Assembly: GCA_021325385.1 (NCBI GenBank)
Contig: JAJPHH010000043.1
Location: forward strand, 1 to 64,000
From: Alphaproteobacteria bacterium
Lineage (GTDB): Bacteria; Pseudomonadota; Alphaproteobacteria; Rhizobiales; Beijerinckiaceae
DNA length: 64,000 nt
Direction: 5' to 3'
Shown piece after piece: positions 45,026 to 54,862 of this stretch (position 1 is the stretch's first letter; the number at the start of each line of letters is the position of its first letter). Both the position numbers and the translations under genes were made by a program. Below the pieces are notes generated by a model that searched no databases, was not told the origin of the DNA, and saw only the letters and a list, made by a program, of their open reading frames with translations.

Positions 45026-45424
45026 TCACGGCGCTGGCTTGAGTTGCGGGCCGTGCGACGTCGACTCGACGCGACGGTAGAAGCAAGAGCGGCGACCGGT
45101 ATGGCAGGCGCCGCCGTCGCCGCCGACCCGGACGCGGGCGAGCAGCGCGTCCTGATCGCAATCGACCCGAAGCTCTATCAGGGTCTGAACCTGTCCTGAC
45201 GTATCGCCTTTACGCCACAAGCTTTGGCGCGAGCGCGACCAGTAATGGACGATCCCTGTCGACAGGGTTTTCTCCAGCGCCTCTCGATTCATGTGCGCGA
45301 TCATCAGGACGTCGCCGCTAGCGTCGTCGACCGCAATACAGACGATCAGGCCTTCCGGAGAGAATTGCGGAAGGAAGTCGCCTCCTTCCTCCAACGCCTT
45401 TTTATCGAGGGCGGGCGCGCTCAT
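45026..45424 (-). CDS. hisI: Phosphoribosyl-AMP cyclohydrolase
   Basis: A 132-residue single-domain HisI, third step of histidine biosynthesis. The metal-binding Asp/Cys motif is [19 protein letters not shown], followed by [11 protein letters not shown]. It is not fused to HisE, as usual in alphaproteobacteria. It starts 6 bases after the folE stop, so the two form an operon. Both enzymes hydrolyse a purine ring and need Zn2+. Confidence 0.95.
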   Translation of the reverse strand: MSAPALDKKALEEGGDFLPQFSPEGLIVCIAVDDASGDVLMIAHMNREALEKTLSTGIVHYWSRSRQSLWRKGDTSGQVQTLIELRVDCDQDALLARVRVGGDGGACHTGRRSCFYRRVESTSHGPQLKPAP

Positions 45425-45430
45425 GGCGGA

Positions 45431-46063
45431 TCAATGCGCGCCGCGCAAAAGCGTCAAGAAGCGCGTCTGCTCGTTGGGAACGTCGCGAAACACGCCCGTG
45501 AATTGCGTGGTGACGGTCGAAACGCCGTGTTTGCGCACGCCGCGCATCGACATGCACATATGCTCCGCCTCGACGAGCACGGCGACGCCGCGCGTCTTCA
45601 GCGCCTTGTCGACGGATTCGGCGATTTCGGCCGTCAACGCCTCCTGGGTTTGCAGCCGGTGAGCGAACGTATCGACGATGCGGGCGAGCTTCGAGAGACC
45701 GACGACGCCGTTGCGGGGATAATAGCCGATATGCGCCTTGCCGAGGAAGGGCGCCATATGGTGCTCGCAATGCGACACGAACGGGACGTCACGGACCAGG
45801 ACGATGTCGGCATAGCCCTGCACGTCTTTGAAGACGCGCGACAAGGCGGCGTCCGGATCCTCGCGATAGCCCGAGAACAGCTCCTCATAGGATTTGACCA
45901 CCCGGCGCGGCGTATCGGCGAGGCCTTCGCGGTCCGGATCGTCGCCGGCCCAAGCGATCAGCGTGCGCACCGCGGCCTCGGCCTCCTCGCGGCTCGGCCG
46001 CGCGCGAAGCGCCGGAGCGGCGGCGCGGTAAGGCGCCGGCTTAAGCTTCACCAAGTCATCCAT
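45431..46063 (-). CDS. folE: GTP cyclohydrolase I
   Basis: The product is 210 residues from the ATG at 46063 ([20 protein letters not shown]); the open frame extends to 46132 without a better start. Type I motifs are [20 protein letters not shown] (Zn ligands Cys, His), [19 protein letters not shown], and [17 protein letters not shown] with the third ligand Cys. It makes dihydroneopterin triphosphate for folate. It is first in the folE-hisI operon and divergent from the Fe-S scaffold gene. Confidence 0.95.
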   Translation of the reverse strand: MDDLVKLKPAPYRAAAPALRARPSREEAEAAVRTLIAWAGDDPDREGLADTPRRVVKSYEELFSGYREDPDAALSRVFKDVQGYADIVLVRDVPFVSHCEHHMAPFLGKAHIGYYPRNGVVGLSKLARIVDTFAHRLQTQEALTAEIAESVDKALKTRGVAVLVEAEHMCMSMRGVRKHGVSTVTTQFTGVFRDVPNEQTRFLTLLRGAH

Positions 46064-46207
46064 GAACAGGCCTTTCAGGCGCGTCTTCCTTGATCCGCGT
46101 TGCTCCAAGCCCCGCGCGGGCGCCCTCGTCATTGTTGCGTCGCGAACTTATATAGGGGACGCTCCAACCAGCGCCACCCGGACTTCCGCTGATTTTCCGC
46201 TTCAAAT

Positions 46208-46663
46208 ATGCTTGACAATATTTACAACAAAATAATTCTGGAATTGGCTGCCGACATTCCGCGGCTGGGCCGGCTCGCCGCGCCTGACGCCACGGCCCGG
46301 GCCCATTCCAAGCTTTGCGGCTCCACCGTGGTGGTCGATCTTTGCGTCACGGACGGCCGCGTCAGCGATTTCGCCCATGATGTGAAAGCTTGCGCGCTCG
46401 GTCAGGCGTCGTCCTCGCTGATGGCCCGTCATATTATCGGCGCCACGCCGGCGGAGCTCGTCGAATTGCGCGACACGATGCGCCGCATGCTGAAGGAAAA
46501 CGGTCCGCCGCCGGCCGGCAAATGGGCGGATTTCGCCGCGCTTGAACCCGTACGAGACTATAAGGCGCGCCATGCTTCGACCATGCTGACCTTCGAGGCC
46601 GTCGCCGACGCGCTGGCCCAGATCGAGGCGCGCGGCGCCAAGGTCGCCGCGGCGGCGCAATGA
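46208..46663 (+). CDS. Iron-sulfur cluster assembly scaffold-like protein (IscU/SufU N-domain family)
   Basis: A 151-residue protein of the NifU-N family. Two of the three scaffold cysteines are seen: [13 protein letters not shown] near residue 37 and [18 protein letters not shown] near residue 64. Where classical scaffolds have the third Cys the sequence reads [10 protein letters not shown], without one. Clusters may therefore be held differently, or it may be a carrier. Its stop overlaps the yidD start by 4 bases. A short AT-rich stretch TTATATAG upstream may be its promoter. Confidence 0.82.
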   Translation: MLDNIYNKIILELAADIPRLGRLAAPDATARAHSKLCGSTVVVDLCVTDGRVSDFAHDVKACALGQASSSLMARHIIGATPAELVELRDTMRRMLKENGPPPAGKWADFAALEPVRDYKARHASTMLTFEAVADALAQIEARGAKVAAAAQ

Positions 46664-46971
46664 GCGCGCCCATTCCGCTGCGCATGGCGCCGAGGCGCGC
46701 CGCGCATGGCGCGATCCGGTTCTACCAACTCACGCTGTCCGCCATTCTCGGCCGTCGCTGCCGCTACCTCCCGACCTGCTCGGAATATGCGGACGAGGCG
46801 ATCTGCCGCCACGGGGTTTGGGCCGGCGGCTGGATGGGCCTGGCGCGAATCTGCCGGTGTCACCCATTCGGCGGCTCAGGCTACGACCCGCCGCCGGCCG
46901 CGTCGCCGCGCGGCGCGACCTGGCTGACCCCGTGGCGCTACGGCGCATGGCGAACGCCGAATCAAAACTGA
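46660..46971 (+). CDS. yidD: Membrane protein insertion efficiency factor YidD
   Basis: A 103-residue protein with the family's Cys-rich core: [34 protein letters not shown] and [15 protein letters not shown]. YidD helps insertion of inner-membrane proteins with YidC. An amphipathic N-terminal helix would hold it on the membrane. It is coupled by a 4-base overlap to the Fe-S scaffold gene, not to rnpA/yidC as in many bacteria. Confidence 0.93.
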   Translation: MSAPIPLRMAPRRAAHGAIRFYQLTLSAILGRRCRYLPTCSEYADEAICRHGVWAGGWMGLARICRCHPFGGSGYDPPPAASPRGATWLTPWRYGAWRTPNQN

Positions 46972-46976
46972 GGCGG

Positions 46977-47381
46977 TCACGCCGGCGAAGCGAGCGGCTT
47001 GCCTTTTTCGACCACATAGACGGCGGCGAGCCGAGCCGGCTTGTCGCTGTTTTTCGCGCTGTGCGGGACGCCGGTCGGAATTTGGAAGCTTTGGCCGGCG
47101 CTGACGGTCCGCGTCGCTTGTCCCTCGACGGAGAGCTCCGTCTCGCCTTCGATCACATAGCTCGATTCGACGCCGGGATGGGTGTGCCGCGCCACGACCG
47201 CGCCGGGCTCGATCTCGATAGCGACGACCAAAGTCTCGTAACCGGGCGCCGGTCCGTCGGTGCGCTGCAGAATGGAGCGCTTGAGGCCGGGCGTCGCCGC
47301 CGATTGCGCTTGCGCCGCGGCGGCGGCCAAGCCGGTCGCCGCGCAAAGCGCGCAGGTTGCAAAGCCTCGACGGGTCAGCAT
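46977..47381 (-). CDS. Exported cupin-domain protein
   Basis: A 134-residue protein with an exported N-terminus, LTRRGFATCALCAATGLAAAAAQA, which resembles a twin-arginine signal. The cupin core is ARHTHPGVESSYVIEGETEL (HxH and Glu of motif 1) and PTGVPHSAKNSD (motif 2 His), so metal binding is intact. It is probably a periplasmic cupin of unknown role. It is convergent with yidD, 5 bases apart. Confidence 0.85.
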   Translation of the reverse strand: MLTRRGFATCALCAATGLAAAAAQAQSAATPGLKRSILQRTDGPAPGYETLVVAIEIEPGAVVARHTHPGVESSYVIEGETELSVEGQATRTVSAGQSFQIPTGVPHSAKNSDKPARLAAVYVVEKGKPLASPA

Positions 47382-47727
47382 GGTAGCCTCCTCCCTCTAT
47401 CTGGTCTTGTTGTCGCTATTCGTAATTCTGGGTACTAGCCATCTTCGCCTTTTTCAGCCTCTTGGGCACGCCTCCAAGTCGATTGGGCCGCGCTGCCATT
47501 CGCGATTAATAGCGTCTCCAATTGCGACGCCGCCTACTCAACTTTCCCAGCCCCTTCTCCACGCCTTCCGCTAGCAAGAGACTTCAGAGGCGGCCAGCGG
47601 TCGTCAAGGGGAAAATTTCAAACCGAGACATTATCCGCGCGCGGCCCATTGCCCGTTCGCGCGCCGCCCGCTATATCGCGCCCGCTGCTTACGCCGATTG
47701 GTGTCGGCGAGTGAGCATGGAGCGGTC
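47382..47727. other. Intergenic region upstream of thrS
   Basis: A 346-base gap between the divergent cupin and thrS genes. It is less GC-rich near 47395-47460. I do not find a T-box or attenuator-like structure by eye. No supported gene. Confidence 0.5.
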
Positions 47728-49704
47728 ATGATCAATATTACTTTCAAGGACGGCGCGTCCCGCGCCTTCGAGCCTGGCCTTTCCGGCCTCGACATCGCCA
47801 AATCCATCTCGCCGTCTCTCGCCAAACGCTCCGTCGCGATGGTCCTCGACGGCAAGCTGAGCGACCTCTCCGATCGAGTGGCGCAAGACGCAACCGTCGA
47901 GTTCATCTCGCGCGAAGATCCGCGCGCCCTGGAGCTGATCCGCCACGATGCGGCCCATGTGCTGGCCGAAGCGGTGCAGTCGCTGTGGCCGGGGACGCAA
48001 GTCACGATCGGCCCGGTGATCGAGAACGGCTTCTATTACGATTTCTTCCGCAACGAGCCGTTCACGCCGGAGGACTTTCCGGCGATCGAGAAGCGGATGC
48101 GCGAGATCATCGCGGCCGACAAGCCGTTCACCAAAGAGATCTGGAGCCGCGATCAGGCGCGCGATTTCTTCGAGAAGAGGGGCGAAGCGTTCAAGGTCGA
48201 ATTGGTCGATGCGATCCCGCCTGGCGAGGATTTGAAAATCTACCGACAGGGCGAATGGCTCGACCTTTGTCGCGGCCCGCATATGACGTCCACGGGCAAG
48301 GTCGGCGACGCGTTCAAGCTGATGAAAGTCGCCGGCGCCTATTGGCGCGGCGATTCGAAGCGGCCAATGCTGTCGCGCATCTACGCGACAGCCTTCGCCA
48401 AAAGGGAAGAGCTCGACGCCTACCTCAAACAGCTCGAAGAAGCCGAGCGCCGCGATCATCGCCGCCTGGCGCGCGAGATGAATCTGTTCCACTTCCAGGA
48501 GGAGGGGCCCGGCGCGGTCTTCTGGCATCCCAAAGGCTGGACGCTGTTCCAGACCCTGATCGCCTATATGCGCCGGCGGCTCGCCCAGGACTACCAAGAG
48601 GTCAACGCACCCCAGGTGCTCGACAAGCACCTCTGGGAGATTTCCGGCCATTGGGGCTGGTATCGCGAGAACATGTTCATGGCCCGGCCCGCCGGCGAGG
48701 ACGCCGAGGTCGAGGACGAGCGCGTCTACGCGATCAAGCCGATGAATTGCCCGGGCCATGTGCAGATTTTCAAGAACGGCTTGCGCTCGTACCGTGAGCT
48801 GCCGGTGCGCTTCGCCGAATTCGGCATCGTCCATCGTTACGAACCGTCCGGCGCGTTGCACGGCGTGATGCGCGTCCGCGCCTTCACTCAGGATGACGCG
48901 CATATTTTTTGCACCGAGGAGCAACTCGCCGCCGAGTGCCACAAGATCAATGAGCTGATCTTGTCCGTGTACCATGATTTCGGCTTTGACAAAATTGTGG
49001 TCAAACTGTCGACGAGGCCGGAAAAGCGCGTCGGTACGGACGCGATGTGGGATCACGCCGAAGAGGTGATGCGGCGCGTGCTGGAAGAGATCAAGGCGCG
49101 CCACGGCAATATCGTGACGACGATGATCAATCCGGGCGAGGGCGCTTTCTATGGGCCGAAATTCGAATACGTGCTTCGCGACGCGATCGGCCGCGATTGG
49201 CAATGCGGCACGACCCAGGTCGATTTTGCGCTGCCCGAGCGCTTCGGCGCTTTCTACATTTCGCCCAACAGCGAGAAGACGACGCCGGTTATGGTCCATC
49301 GCGCGATTTGCGGTTCGATGGAGCGCTTCATCGGCATTCTGCTGGAGCACCATGCCGGCCATTTGCCGCTCTGGCTCGCGCCGGTCCAGATCGTCGTCTG
49401 TACGATTACGCAAGACGCGGACGATTACGCGATGGACATCATCGCCAAGGCGCGTAAGGCCGGCCTGAAGGTCGAGGGCGATCTTCGCAACGAGAAGATC
49501 AGCTACAAGGTGCGCGAACACTCGCTGGCCAAGATTCCGGTCCTGCTCGTCGCCGGGAAGAAGGAGGCGGGCGAACGAACGGTCTCGATCCGCAGGCTCG
49601 GCTCCAGCGAGCAGAGGACAATGAGCCTCGACGCGGCTTTGGCCGCGCTCGTCGACGAAGCCGTCCCGCCGGACCTCGCGCCGGCGCGGCTTGCGGCGGA
49701 GTGA
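47728..49704 (+). CDS. thrS: Threonyl-tRNA synthetase
   Basis: A 658-residue class II synthetase of full length from the ATG at 47728. Domains are TGS (1-60), the editing domain (about 65-220, with [13 protein letters not shown] and DLCRGPHM), the catalytic core (about 240-540, with the Zn site NCPGHVQIF, motif 2 [20 protein letters not shown] and motif 3 [19 protein letters not shown]) and the C-terminal anticodon-binding domain. The isolated position without infC matches other alphaproteobacteria. Confidence 0.97.
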   Translation: MINITFKDGASRAFEPGLSGLDIAKSISPSLAKRSVAMVLDGKLSDLSDRVAQDATVEFISREDPRALELIRHDAAHVLAEAVQSLWPGTQVTIGPVIENGFYYDFFRNEPFTPEDFPAIEKRMREIIAADKPFTKEIWSRDQARDFFEKRGEAFKVELVDAIPPGEDLKIYRQGEWLDLCRGPHMTSTGKVGDAFKLMKVAGAYWRGDSKRPMLSRIYATAFAKREELDAYLKQLEEAERRDHRRLAREMNLFHFQEEGPGAVFWHPKGWTLFQTLIAYMRRRLAQDYQEVNAPQVLDKHLWEISGHWGWYRENMFMARPAGEDAEVEDERVYAIKPMNCPGHVQIFKNGLRSYRELPVRFAEFGIVHRYEPSGALHGVMRVRAFTQDDAHIFCTEEQLAAECHKINELILSVYHDFGFDKIVVKLSTRPEKRVGTDAMWDHAEEVMRRVLEEIKARHGNIVTTMINPGEGAFYGPKFEYVLRDAIGRDWQCGTTQVDFALPERFGAFYISPNSEKTTPVMVHRAICGSMERFIGILLEHHAGHLPLWLAPVQIVVCTITQDADDYAMDIIAKARKAGLKVEGDLRNEKISYKVREHSLAKIPVLLVAGKKEAGERTVSIRRLGSSEQRTMSLDAALAALVDEAVPPDLAPARLAAE

Positions 49705-49708
49705 CGGC

Positions 49709-50515
49709 GTGGCCGCCGTCCTCGGCATCGATGCGGCCTGGACGGCGAAGAACGCCAGCGGCTATGCGCTTGTCGAGGCGCGCGGCGGCGGCTGGCGGCT
49801 GAGAGCCGCCGCGCCCGATCTGCGGGAGTTTTCGCTCCTGTGCGGCGGCGACCGCGACGGACAGGGTATGGCGGAGGCGATCGTCGAGGCGCGGCGCCTG
49901 CTCGGCTATGCGCCCGATCTGATCGCGGTGGACATGCCGATGTCGAAGAAGGAGATCGTCGGCCGCCGGGCCTCCGATCTCGGCGTGTCGCGACGTTTCG
50001 CCAGGGCGAAATGCGCGACGCATTCGCCGTCGGCGGAGCGCCCCGGCAAAGTCAGCGACGCCTTCCGCGCGGCTTGCGAAGAAAAGGGCTACGCGCTCAT
50101 TGTTTCTCTCGACGCGCGGCCTTGCTTGTCGCTCGCCGAAGTCTATCCGCATCCGGCGCTGCTACGCCTGATGGGCGCCAACGAGCGCGTGCCGTACAAG
50201 GCCGGCAAGACGAAAACCTATTGGCCCATGGCCAGCAAAGATCAGCGCCTCGCGCGCGTAACGCGATCGCTGCGCGCGATCGTGGATGCGCTCGACCGCG
50301 TCGTCATTGGCGTACGCGATCAGATCGCGCCGATTTTGGCGGCCGCCGACGGCTTCTCCGCCTTGAAGCCGATCGAGGACATGATCGACGCGGTCGTTTG
50401 CGCCTGGATCGGAACGACGATTCTCGCCGGCGCAGCGACGCCGATCGGCGATCAGGATTCGGCGATTTGGATTCCCACGCCTTTTGCGACGACAGAATTG
50501 GCGGGGGCGACGTGA
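49709..50515 (+). CDS. DUF429 domain protein
   Basis: The product is 268 residues from a GTG at 49709, 4 bases after the thrS stop; a TTG at 49691 would overlap thrS. It is an RNase H-like fold protein of the DUF429 family: AVLGIDAAWTAKNASGYAL, LIAVDMPMSK, EVYPHPALLRLM and PIEDMIDAVVCAWIG carry the acidic residues of that fold. It is a predicted nuclease; activity is unproven. Close spacing suggests transcription with thrS. Confidence 0.82.
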   Translation: MAAVLGIDAAWTAKNASGYALVEARGGGWRLRAAAPDLREFSLLCGGDRDGQGMAEAIVEARRLLGYAPDLIAVDMPMSKKEIVGRRASDLGVSRRFARAKCATHSPSAERPGKVSDAFRAACEEKGYALIVSLDARPCLSLAEVYPHPALLRLMGANERVPYKAGKTKTYWPMASKDQRLARVTRSLRAIVDALDRVVIGVRDQIAPILAAADGFSALKPIEDMIDAVVCAWIGTTILAGAATPIGDQDSAIWIPTPFATTELAGAT

Positions 50516-50537
50516 TGCGCGCGCGGTTTCCCCGTAC

Positions 50538-50623
50538 TGTCATTCCCGCGAAAGCGGGAATCCAGACCGAGCACGCCTTCAGGCGCTGCGGTCCTCTGGA
50601 TTCCCGCTGTCGCTGGAATGACA
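50538..50623. repeat. REP-like palindromic intergenic element
   Basis: TGTCATTCCCGCGAAAGCGG with GAATCCAG after it is mirrored 30 bases on by CTGGATTCCCGCTGTCGCTG with GAATGACA. The arms pair over about 20 bases, and each arm also has its own small CCCGC/GCGGG hairpin. The arm sequence is that of a widely dispersed intergenic repeat in Gram-negative genomes. It lies between the DUF429 and transporter genes and could fold in mRNA or act as a transcription stop. Confidence 0.85.
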
Positions 50624-50651
50624 GCGCGCCCCTTGGAACAGAACGCGCCTG

Positions 50652-51656
50652 ATGCGCTCGCTCGTCTCCTTCAAGCCGGACAATTTCACCCTCGCGATCG
50701 CCGCCGCCGTGGTCGTCGCCAGCTTTTTTCCCGCGGTCGGCGTGGGCGCGACGGCGTTGCATTACACCACGATCTTCGCCATCGCGCTGTTGTTCTTTCT
50801 GCACGGCGCGAGATTGTCGCGCGAGGCGGTTCTGGCCGGCGCATTGCACTGGCGCCTGCATCTCCTGGTGCTCTGCGCGACCTTCGTCCTGTTTCCGATT
50901 CTTGGCGTGATCCTGCGCCGCGCGCTCGGCGCGGTGCTGCCGGATCCGCTGCTCGTCGGCCTGCTGTTCCTGTGCTTGCTGCCGTCGACCGTGCAATCGT
51001 CGATCGCCTTCACTTCGATCGCCCACGGCAATGTCGCGGCGGCGGTGTGCAGCGCGTCGCTCTCCAACCTTCTCGGCATTTTCATCACGCCGGCTTTGGT
51101 CGCCCTGCTGATGAACTTGAAGGGCGGCGTGTCGTTTCACGCGGTGCTCGACATCGTCCTGCAATTGCTCGCGCCATTCCTCGCCGGTCATTTGCTCAGG
51201 CCCTGGATCGGCGGCTTCGTCGGCCGTCATCGCTACGCCCTCGGCTATGTCGATCGCGGCTCCATCCTGCTCGTCGTCTATCTTGCGTTCAGCGAGGCGG
51301 TCGCCAACGGCCTTTGGCGCGAGCTCGGCGCCGCGGACATCGTCAAGCTTTTGATCGTCTGCGCCGCGCTGCTCGGGGTGGTCTTGCTCGCGACAATCTT
51401 CGTCGCGCGGCGCCTCGGCTTCGCGCGCGCCGATGAGATCGTCATCGTCTTTTGCGGCTCGAAGAAGAGCCTCGCCAGCGGCGTGCCGATGGCCGGCGTG
51501 CTCTTTCCGCTGGCGCAAGTCGGCATGATCGTGCTGCCGCTGATGCTCTTTCATCAGATTCAATTGATGGTCTGCGCGGCCCTGGCTCGCCGTTACGCGG
51601 CGAGCGCCGTCGTGCTTTCCTCCGTCCCTGAAACCGGCGCGGCGCGCGTCGATTAA
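50652..51656 (+). CDS. Bile acid:sodium symporter family (BASS) transporter
   Basis: A 334-residue inner-membrane protein with about ten helices. Family marks are TIFAIALLFFLHGARLSRE, CLLPSTVQSSIAFTSIAHGN and the late crossover helix FCGSKKSLASGVPMAGVLFP. This is the YfeH-like bacterial branch, which is thought to move organic anions with Na+; the substrate is unknown. It starts 28 bases after the palindromic repeat. Confidence 0.92.
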   Translation: MRSLVSFKPDNFTLAIAAAVVVASFFPAVGVGATALHYTTIFAIALLFFLHGARLSREAVLAGALHWRLHLLVLCATFVLFPILGVILRRALGAVLPDPLLVGLLFLCLLPSTVQSSIAFTSIAHGNVAAAVCSASLSNLLGIFITPALVALLMNLKGGVSFHAVLDIVLQLLAPFLAGHLLRPWIGGFVGRHRYALGYVDRGSILLVVYLAFSEAVANGLWRELGAADIVKLLIVCAALLGVVLLATIFVARRLGFARADEIVIVFCGSKKSLASGVPMAGVLFPLAQVGMIVLPLMLFHQIQLMVCAALARRYAASAVVLSSVPETGAARVD

Positions 51657-51802
51657 TCATGAATCGAGCGAAATTCTTTGACCGCGGCCGTCGGACCGCG
51701 GTTTGCGGGTTATGTTCGCACGGCGCTTCTTGTGTTCCGATATCGGGCGGAGAGCCGGCAGATGCGGTTTCGACGGCCTAATTCGCGACAGGGGTTCTCA
51801 AT

Positions 51803-52378
51803 ATGCGTATCAACCTAAAACCGGCCGTAATCGGCGCCCTCGGCGCCGCAGCGGTTCTGAGTTGGGCCAACGGCGCCCAAGCCGATTGGCGCCACAACCA
51901 CGCGCCGGGCGGCATGGCCCGCCATCATGACTTCGGCCAGCCGGGCTATGGCGAGCATCGTTACGGCGAGTTCGGCCATCATCGCCGCTTCTCGCCTTAC
52001 GTGATCGGCGGCCTCTATGCCGGCGCGGCGATCGCCGGCGCGGCCGCGGGCGGCTACGATTATGGCGTGGACCAGCCGGCGCCGGGCTACGCAGCGCCCG
52101 CCTATGGCGCCGAGCCGGCTTACGGCGTAGCGGCTCAAGCTTACGCCGACGCGGCTCCGACCGTCGTGTACCGGCCGGTGACGCAGACCTATACGGTTCC
52201 GGTGCGTTCCTACCGCTACATTCAGCGGACGCATTATGTGCCGGTGACCAGCTACCAGGCCGTCACCACGAACGTCGCGGTTCCGGTCACGACCTATCAG
52301 ACCTATCAGCGGACCGTGACCATCCCGGAGACGGTCTATCGGCCTGTTCATCGGTGCGGCTGCTCGTACTGGCATTGA
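51803..52378 (+). CDS. Exported Tyr/Val-rich repeat protein
   Basis: A 191-residue protein with a signal peptide (MRINLKPAVIGALGAAAVLSWANGAQA). A His/Gly-rich part and a hydrophobic segment YVIGGLYAGAAIAGAAAG follow. The C-terminal 60 residues are built from imperfect repeats with the pattern V-P-V-x-[ST]-Y, as in TYTVPVRSYRY, HYVPVTSYQAV and NVAVPVTTYQTY, ending in a Cys pair (CGCSYWH). It is probably an envelope protein; function unknown. Confidence 0.75.
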   Translation: MRINLKPAVIGALGAAAVLSWANGAQADWRHNHAPGGMARHHDFGQPGYGEHRYGEFGHHRRFSPYVIGGLYAGAAIAGAAAGGYDYGVDQPAPGYAAPAYGAEPAYGVAAQAYADAAPTVVYRPVTQTYTVPVRSYRYIQRTHYVPVTSYQAVTTNVAVPVTTYQTYQRTVTIPETVYRPVHRCGCSYWH

Positions 52379-52388
52379 GGCCGCGGGC

Positions 52389-52424
52389 TTCTTCTTCCCG
52401 CTGCGGTCCAAGCGGGGAGAAGAA
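52389..52424. terminator. Long hairpin between convergent genes
   Basis: TTCTTCTTCCCGC pairs with GCGGGGAGAAGAA over 13 base pairs (one G-T) around a 10-base loop. It sits 10 bases after the exported-protein stop and 2 bases before the xseB stop on the other strand. It lacks a strong T-run, so it is a plausible two-way terminator or mRNA 3'-end stabiliser. Confidence 0.5.
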
Positions 52425-52426
52425 AG

Positions 52427-52675
52427 TTATTTCGGATCGAGCGGCTCGGCGCCCTTCGGCTTGCCGTCGGCGCCGAGCGTGATTTTCTCGATGCGCATCT
52501 CCGCCTCGCGGAGCAGCCGGTCGCAATGCGCCTTCAGGGCCTCGCCGCGCTCGTAGATTTTGATCGATTCTTCGAGCGGCACCGCCCCTTTTTCAAGCTT
52601 GTCGACAATGGATTCCAGTTCGGCGAGCGCCGCCTCGAAGGGCAGCGCGGCGAGATCGGCGGTCGTGTCGGTCAC
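52427..52675 (-). CDS. xseB: Exodeoxyribonuclease VII small subunit
   Basis: An 82-residue protein. The family core is [20 protein letters not shown], then [24 protein letters not shown]. It binds the long tail of XseA to form exonuclease VII, which degrades single-stranded DNA. xseA is not adjacent. Spacing to its neighbours suggests a stand-alone unit. Confidence 0.93.
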   Translation of the reverse strand: MTDTTADLAALPFEAALAELESIVDKLEKGAVPLEESIKIYERGEALKAHCDRLLREAEMRIEKITLGADGKPKGAEPLDPK

Positions 52676-52861
52676 GTTTCGAATTTCCTTGAATCGCCCG
52701 CCTCCCTAGCACAATCGCGGCGTCGGCGCATCGCCGGCCTCCGGACGCCATCCGCGCTCGGCGCTGGACAGGAGACTTCGCAGGGCGGCGCAGCGTCGGC
52801 GGTTTGAAAGGCGCGGTTCGTGCTCTTCGCTTCCGAGGGCGCGCCGGCGCGCCGCGGATCG

Positions 52862-53326
52862 TCAAATCGGCAATTCCGTCGTCTTCTTGACCGTACGCAG
52901 AGCGAGCGTCGACTGGACGCGCGATACGCCCGGCAATTGGGTCAAGATGTCGGTGTGAATCCTCTCCAAATCGGCGGCGTCGCGATAGGCGACGCGCAGC
53001 AGATAATCAGCGGCGCCGGCGAGCAGATAGCATTCGATGATTTCGGCGTGGCGGCGGACCTCGGCCTCGAATCGGTCGAGAGCGGCGCGCCCCTGCTGGT
53101 CGAGCGTCACAAAGACGAAGGCTGCGCCCGGCAGGCCGGCCTTGGCGGGATCGAGCAACATCACATAGCCGGCGATCAGGCCGCTCTCCTCGAGCATGCG
53201 CACGCGCCGCAAGCAGGCGGAAGGCGAGAGATGGACGCGCTCGGCGAGCTCGGCATTGGCGAGCCGGCCATCGCGCATCAGCGCGCGCAGGATCGCGCGG
53301 TCGCGGTGATCGAGCGATTCGATCAT
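52862..53326 (-). CDS. Lrp/AsnC-family transcriptional regulator
   Basis: The product is 154 residues from the ATG at 53326. The N-terminal helix-turn-helix is LDHRDRAILRALMRDGRLAN, ELAERVHLSPSACLRRVRML. The C-terminal RAM domain includes AAFVFVTLDQQGRAALDRFE, IECYLLAGAADYLLRVAY and GVSRVQSTLALRTVKKTTELP. It is divergent from alanine dehydrogenase, the usual arrangement of AldR/BkdR-type regulators, and probably responds to alanine or another amino acid. Confidence 0.93.
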   Translation of the reverse strand: MIESLDHRDRAILRALMRDGRLANAELAERVHLSPSACLRRVRMLEESGLIAGYVMLLDPAKAGLPGAAFVFVTLDQQGRAALDRFEAEVRRHAEIIECYLLAGAADYLLRVAYRDAADLERIHTDILTQLPGVSRVQSTLALRTVKKTTELPI

Positions 53327-53343
53327 GGTCCACTTTTCGCATA

Positions 53344-53418
53344 AAATTTCAATAGGCGGCGTATAGCAGAAGGAAATTCTAAAAGTCGAGCCAGCGGCGA
53401 CTAAAATCGCGGGAAATT
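53344..53418. promoter_or_regulatory. Candidate Lrp-type operator between lrp-like and ald
   Basis: The 139-base divergent gap is AT-rich and carries AAATTTC (53344-53350), GAAATTC (53373-53379) and GGAAATTG (53412-53419), which are repeated GAAATT-like half-sites in both orientations. Spacing of about 30-40 bases suits the multimeric binding of Lrp proteins. Pattern and position only. Confidence 0.45.
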
Positions 53419-53465
53419 GCGCGAGAAAGAGCGGATCATGCGGCAGTTCTGGAGAGGGGGGTCTC

Positions 53466-54581
53466 ATGCTGATTGGCGTGCCGAAAGAGATCAAGGATAA
53501 CGAATTTCGCGTTGGCCTGACGCCATCGTCCGTCGCCGAGCTGGTTCACCACGGCCACCGGGTCCTCGTCGAAAAATCAGCCGGGCTCGGCTCGGGCCTC
53601 GCCGATGCCGAATACGTCCAGGCCGGCGCGATTCTCGTCGACGGGCCAGATGAGATTTTCGGCGGCGCCGAGATGGTGGTGAAGGTCAAGGAGCCGCTCG
53701 CCGCGGAGCGCAGGAAGCTGAAGCGCGGGCAGGTCCTGTTCACGTACCTCCACCTCGCGCCGGATCTGCCGCAGACCCAGGATCTCATCGCCTCGGGGGC
53801 GACATGCATCGCTTATGAGACCGTGACGTCGCCCCATGGCGGCTTGCCGCTCTTGACGCCGATGTCGGAAGTCGCCGGGCGGCTCGCGCCGCAGGTCGGC
53901 GCTCACGCGCTCGAAAAGGCCGCGGGCGGTCGCGGCATCCTGCTTGGCGGCGTGCCGGGCGTGCCAGCGGCGGAAGTCGTCATTCTCGGCGGCGGCGTTT
54001 CGGGCACGCATGCCGCGACGATCGCGCTCGGCATGGGCGCCAACGTCACGGTCGTCGACCGCTCGGCTGAAGCCTTGCGCCGGCTCTCGGCGCAATTCGG
54101 CACGGGCGTGCGCACGATCTTCTCGACGCGCACTGCGATCGAGGAGCTTGTCAAACGCGCCGATCTCCTGATCGGGACGGTGCTTGTCCCGGGCGCGGCG
54201 GCGCCCAAGCTCGTCACGCGCGCCATGCTGAAGACGATGAAGCCGGGCGCAGTGATCGTCGACGTCGCCATCGATCAGGGCGGCTGCTGCGAGACGTCAA
54301 AGCCGACCACGCATTCCGATCCGACCTATGTCGTCGACGACGTCGTGCATTATTGCGTCGCCAATATGCCCGGGGCGGTCGCGCGCACCTCGACCTTCGC
54401 GCTAAACAACGCGACGCTGCCCTTCGCCCTGGCGCTGGCGGACAAGGGTTGGCGCCAGGCGCTGAAGGACGATGTTCACCTGCGCGCCGGGCTCAACGTG
54501 CACGACGGGAAGATCACGTGCAAACCGGTCGCCGAGGCGCATGGGCTCGGCTACACATCGGCGGAGAGCGTTTTGGGCTGA
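53466..54581 (+). CDS. ald: Alanine dehydrogenase
   Basis: A 371-residue NAD-dependent enzyme that interconverts L-alanine and pyruvate plus ammonia. It starts [20 protein letters not shown]. Active-site residues are Lys in [10 protein letters not shown] and His in FTYLHLAPD; the NAD site is [20 protein letters not shown]. The segment [25 protein letters not shown] is conserved in the family. The divergent Lrp-type regulator likely controls it. Confidence 0.95.
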   Translation: MLIGVPKEIKDNEFRVGLTPSSVAELVHHGHRVLVEKSAGLGSGLADAEYVQAGAILVDGPDEIFGGAEMVVKVKEPLAAERRKLKRGQVLFTYLHLAPDLPQTQDLIASGATCIAYETVTSPHGGLPLLTPMSEVAGRLAPQVGAHALEKAAGGRGILLGGVPGVPAAEVVILGGGVSGTHAATIALGMGANVTVVDRSAEALRRLSAQFGTGVRTIFSTRTAIEELVKRADLLIGTVLVPGAAAPKLVTRAMLKTMKPGAVIVDVAIDQGGCCETSKPTTHSDPTYVVDDVVHYCVANMPGAVARTSTFALNNATLPFALALADKGWRQALKDDVHLRAGLNVHDGKITCKPVAEAHGLGYTSAESVLG

Positions 54582-54862
54582 CGGATCGCGTGGTTCTCTC
54601 GGAAATTGGATACTCGGCGAGGCGCGCTGCGCGTCTCAAACACGCGAGTTCGACGATAGGTGTCGAGCTCGCGCCAGCCAAGGGGAAAGCCGAGCTGGAG
54701 CCTTGCCCTCAATCCAAAGAGAAGGCTGTCCGCGAGGCCGATCCGGAAGCAGCAAAGCGGGCTTCAGGGATTCCGACTGGCCGGGCGGAAGCTAGTCGAT
54801 CGCGAGATCGAAGGGCGCGGTCTAGCTAGGCGCTTGACGGCGGCCGAGCGAGGCGAAGCGAC

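Noticed and set aside
47689-49728. A 679-codon minus-strand open frame
   Set aside because: It is antisense to thrS, which is complete and conserved.
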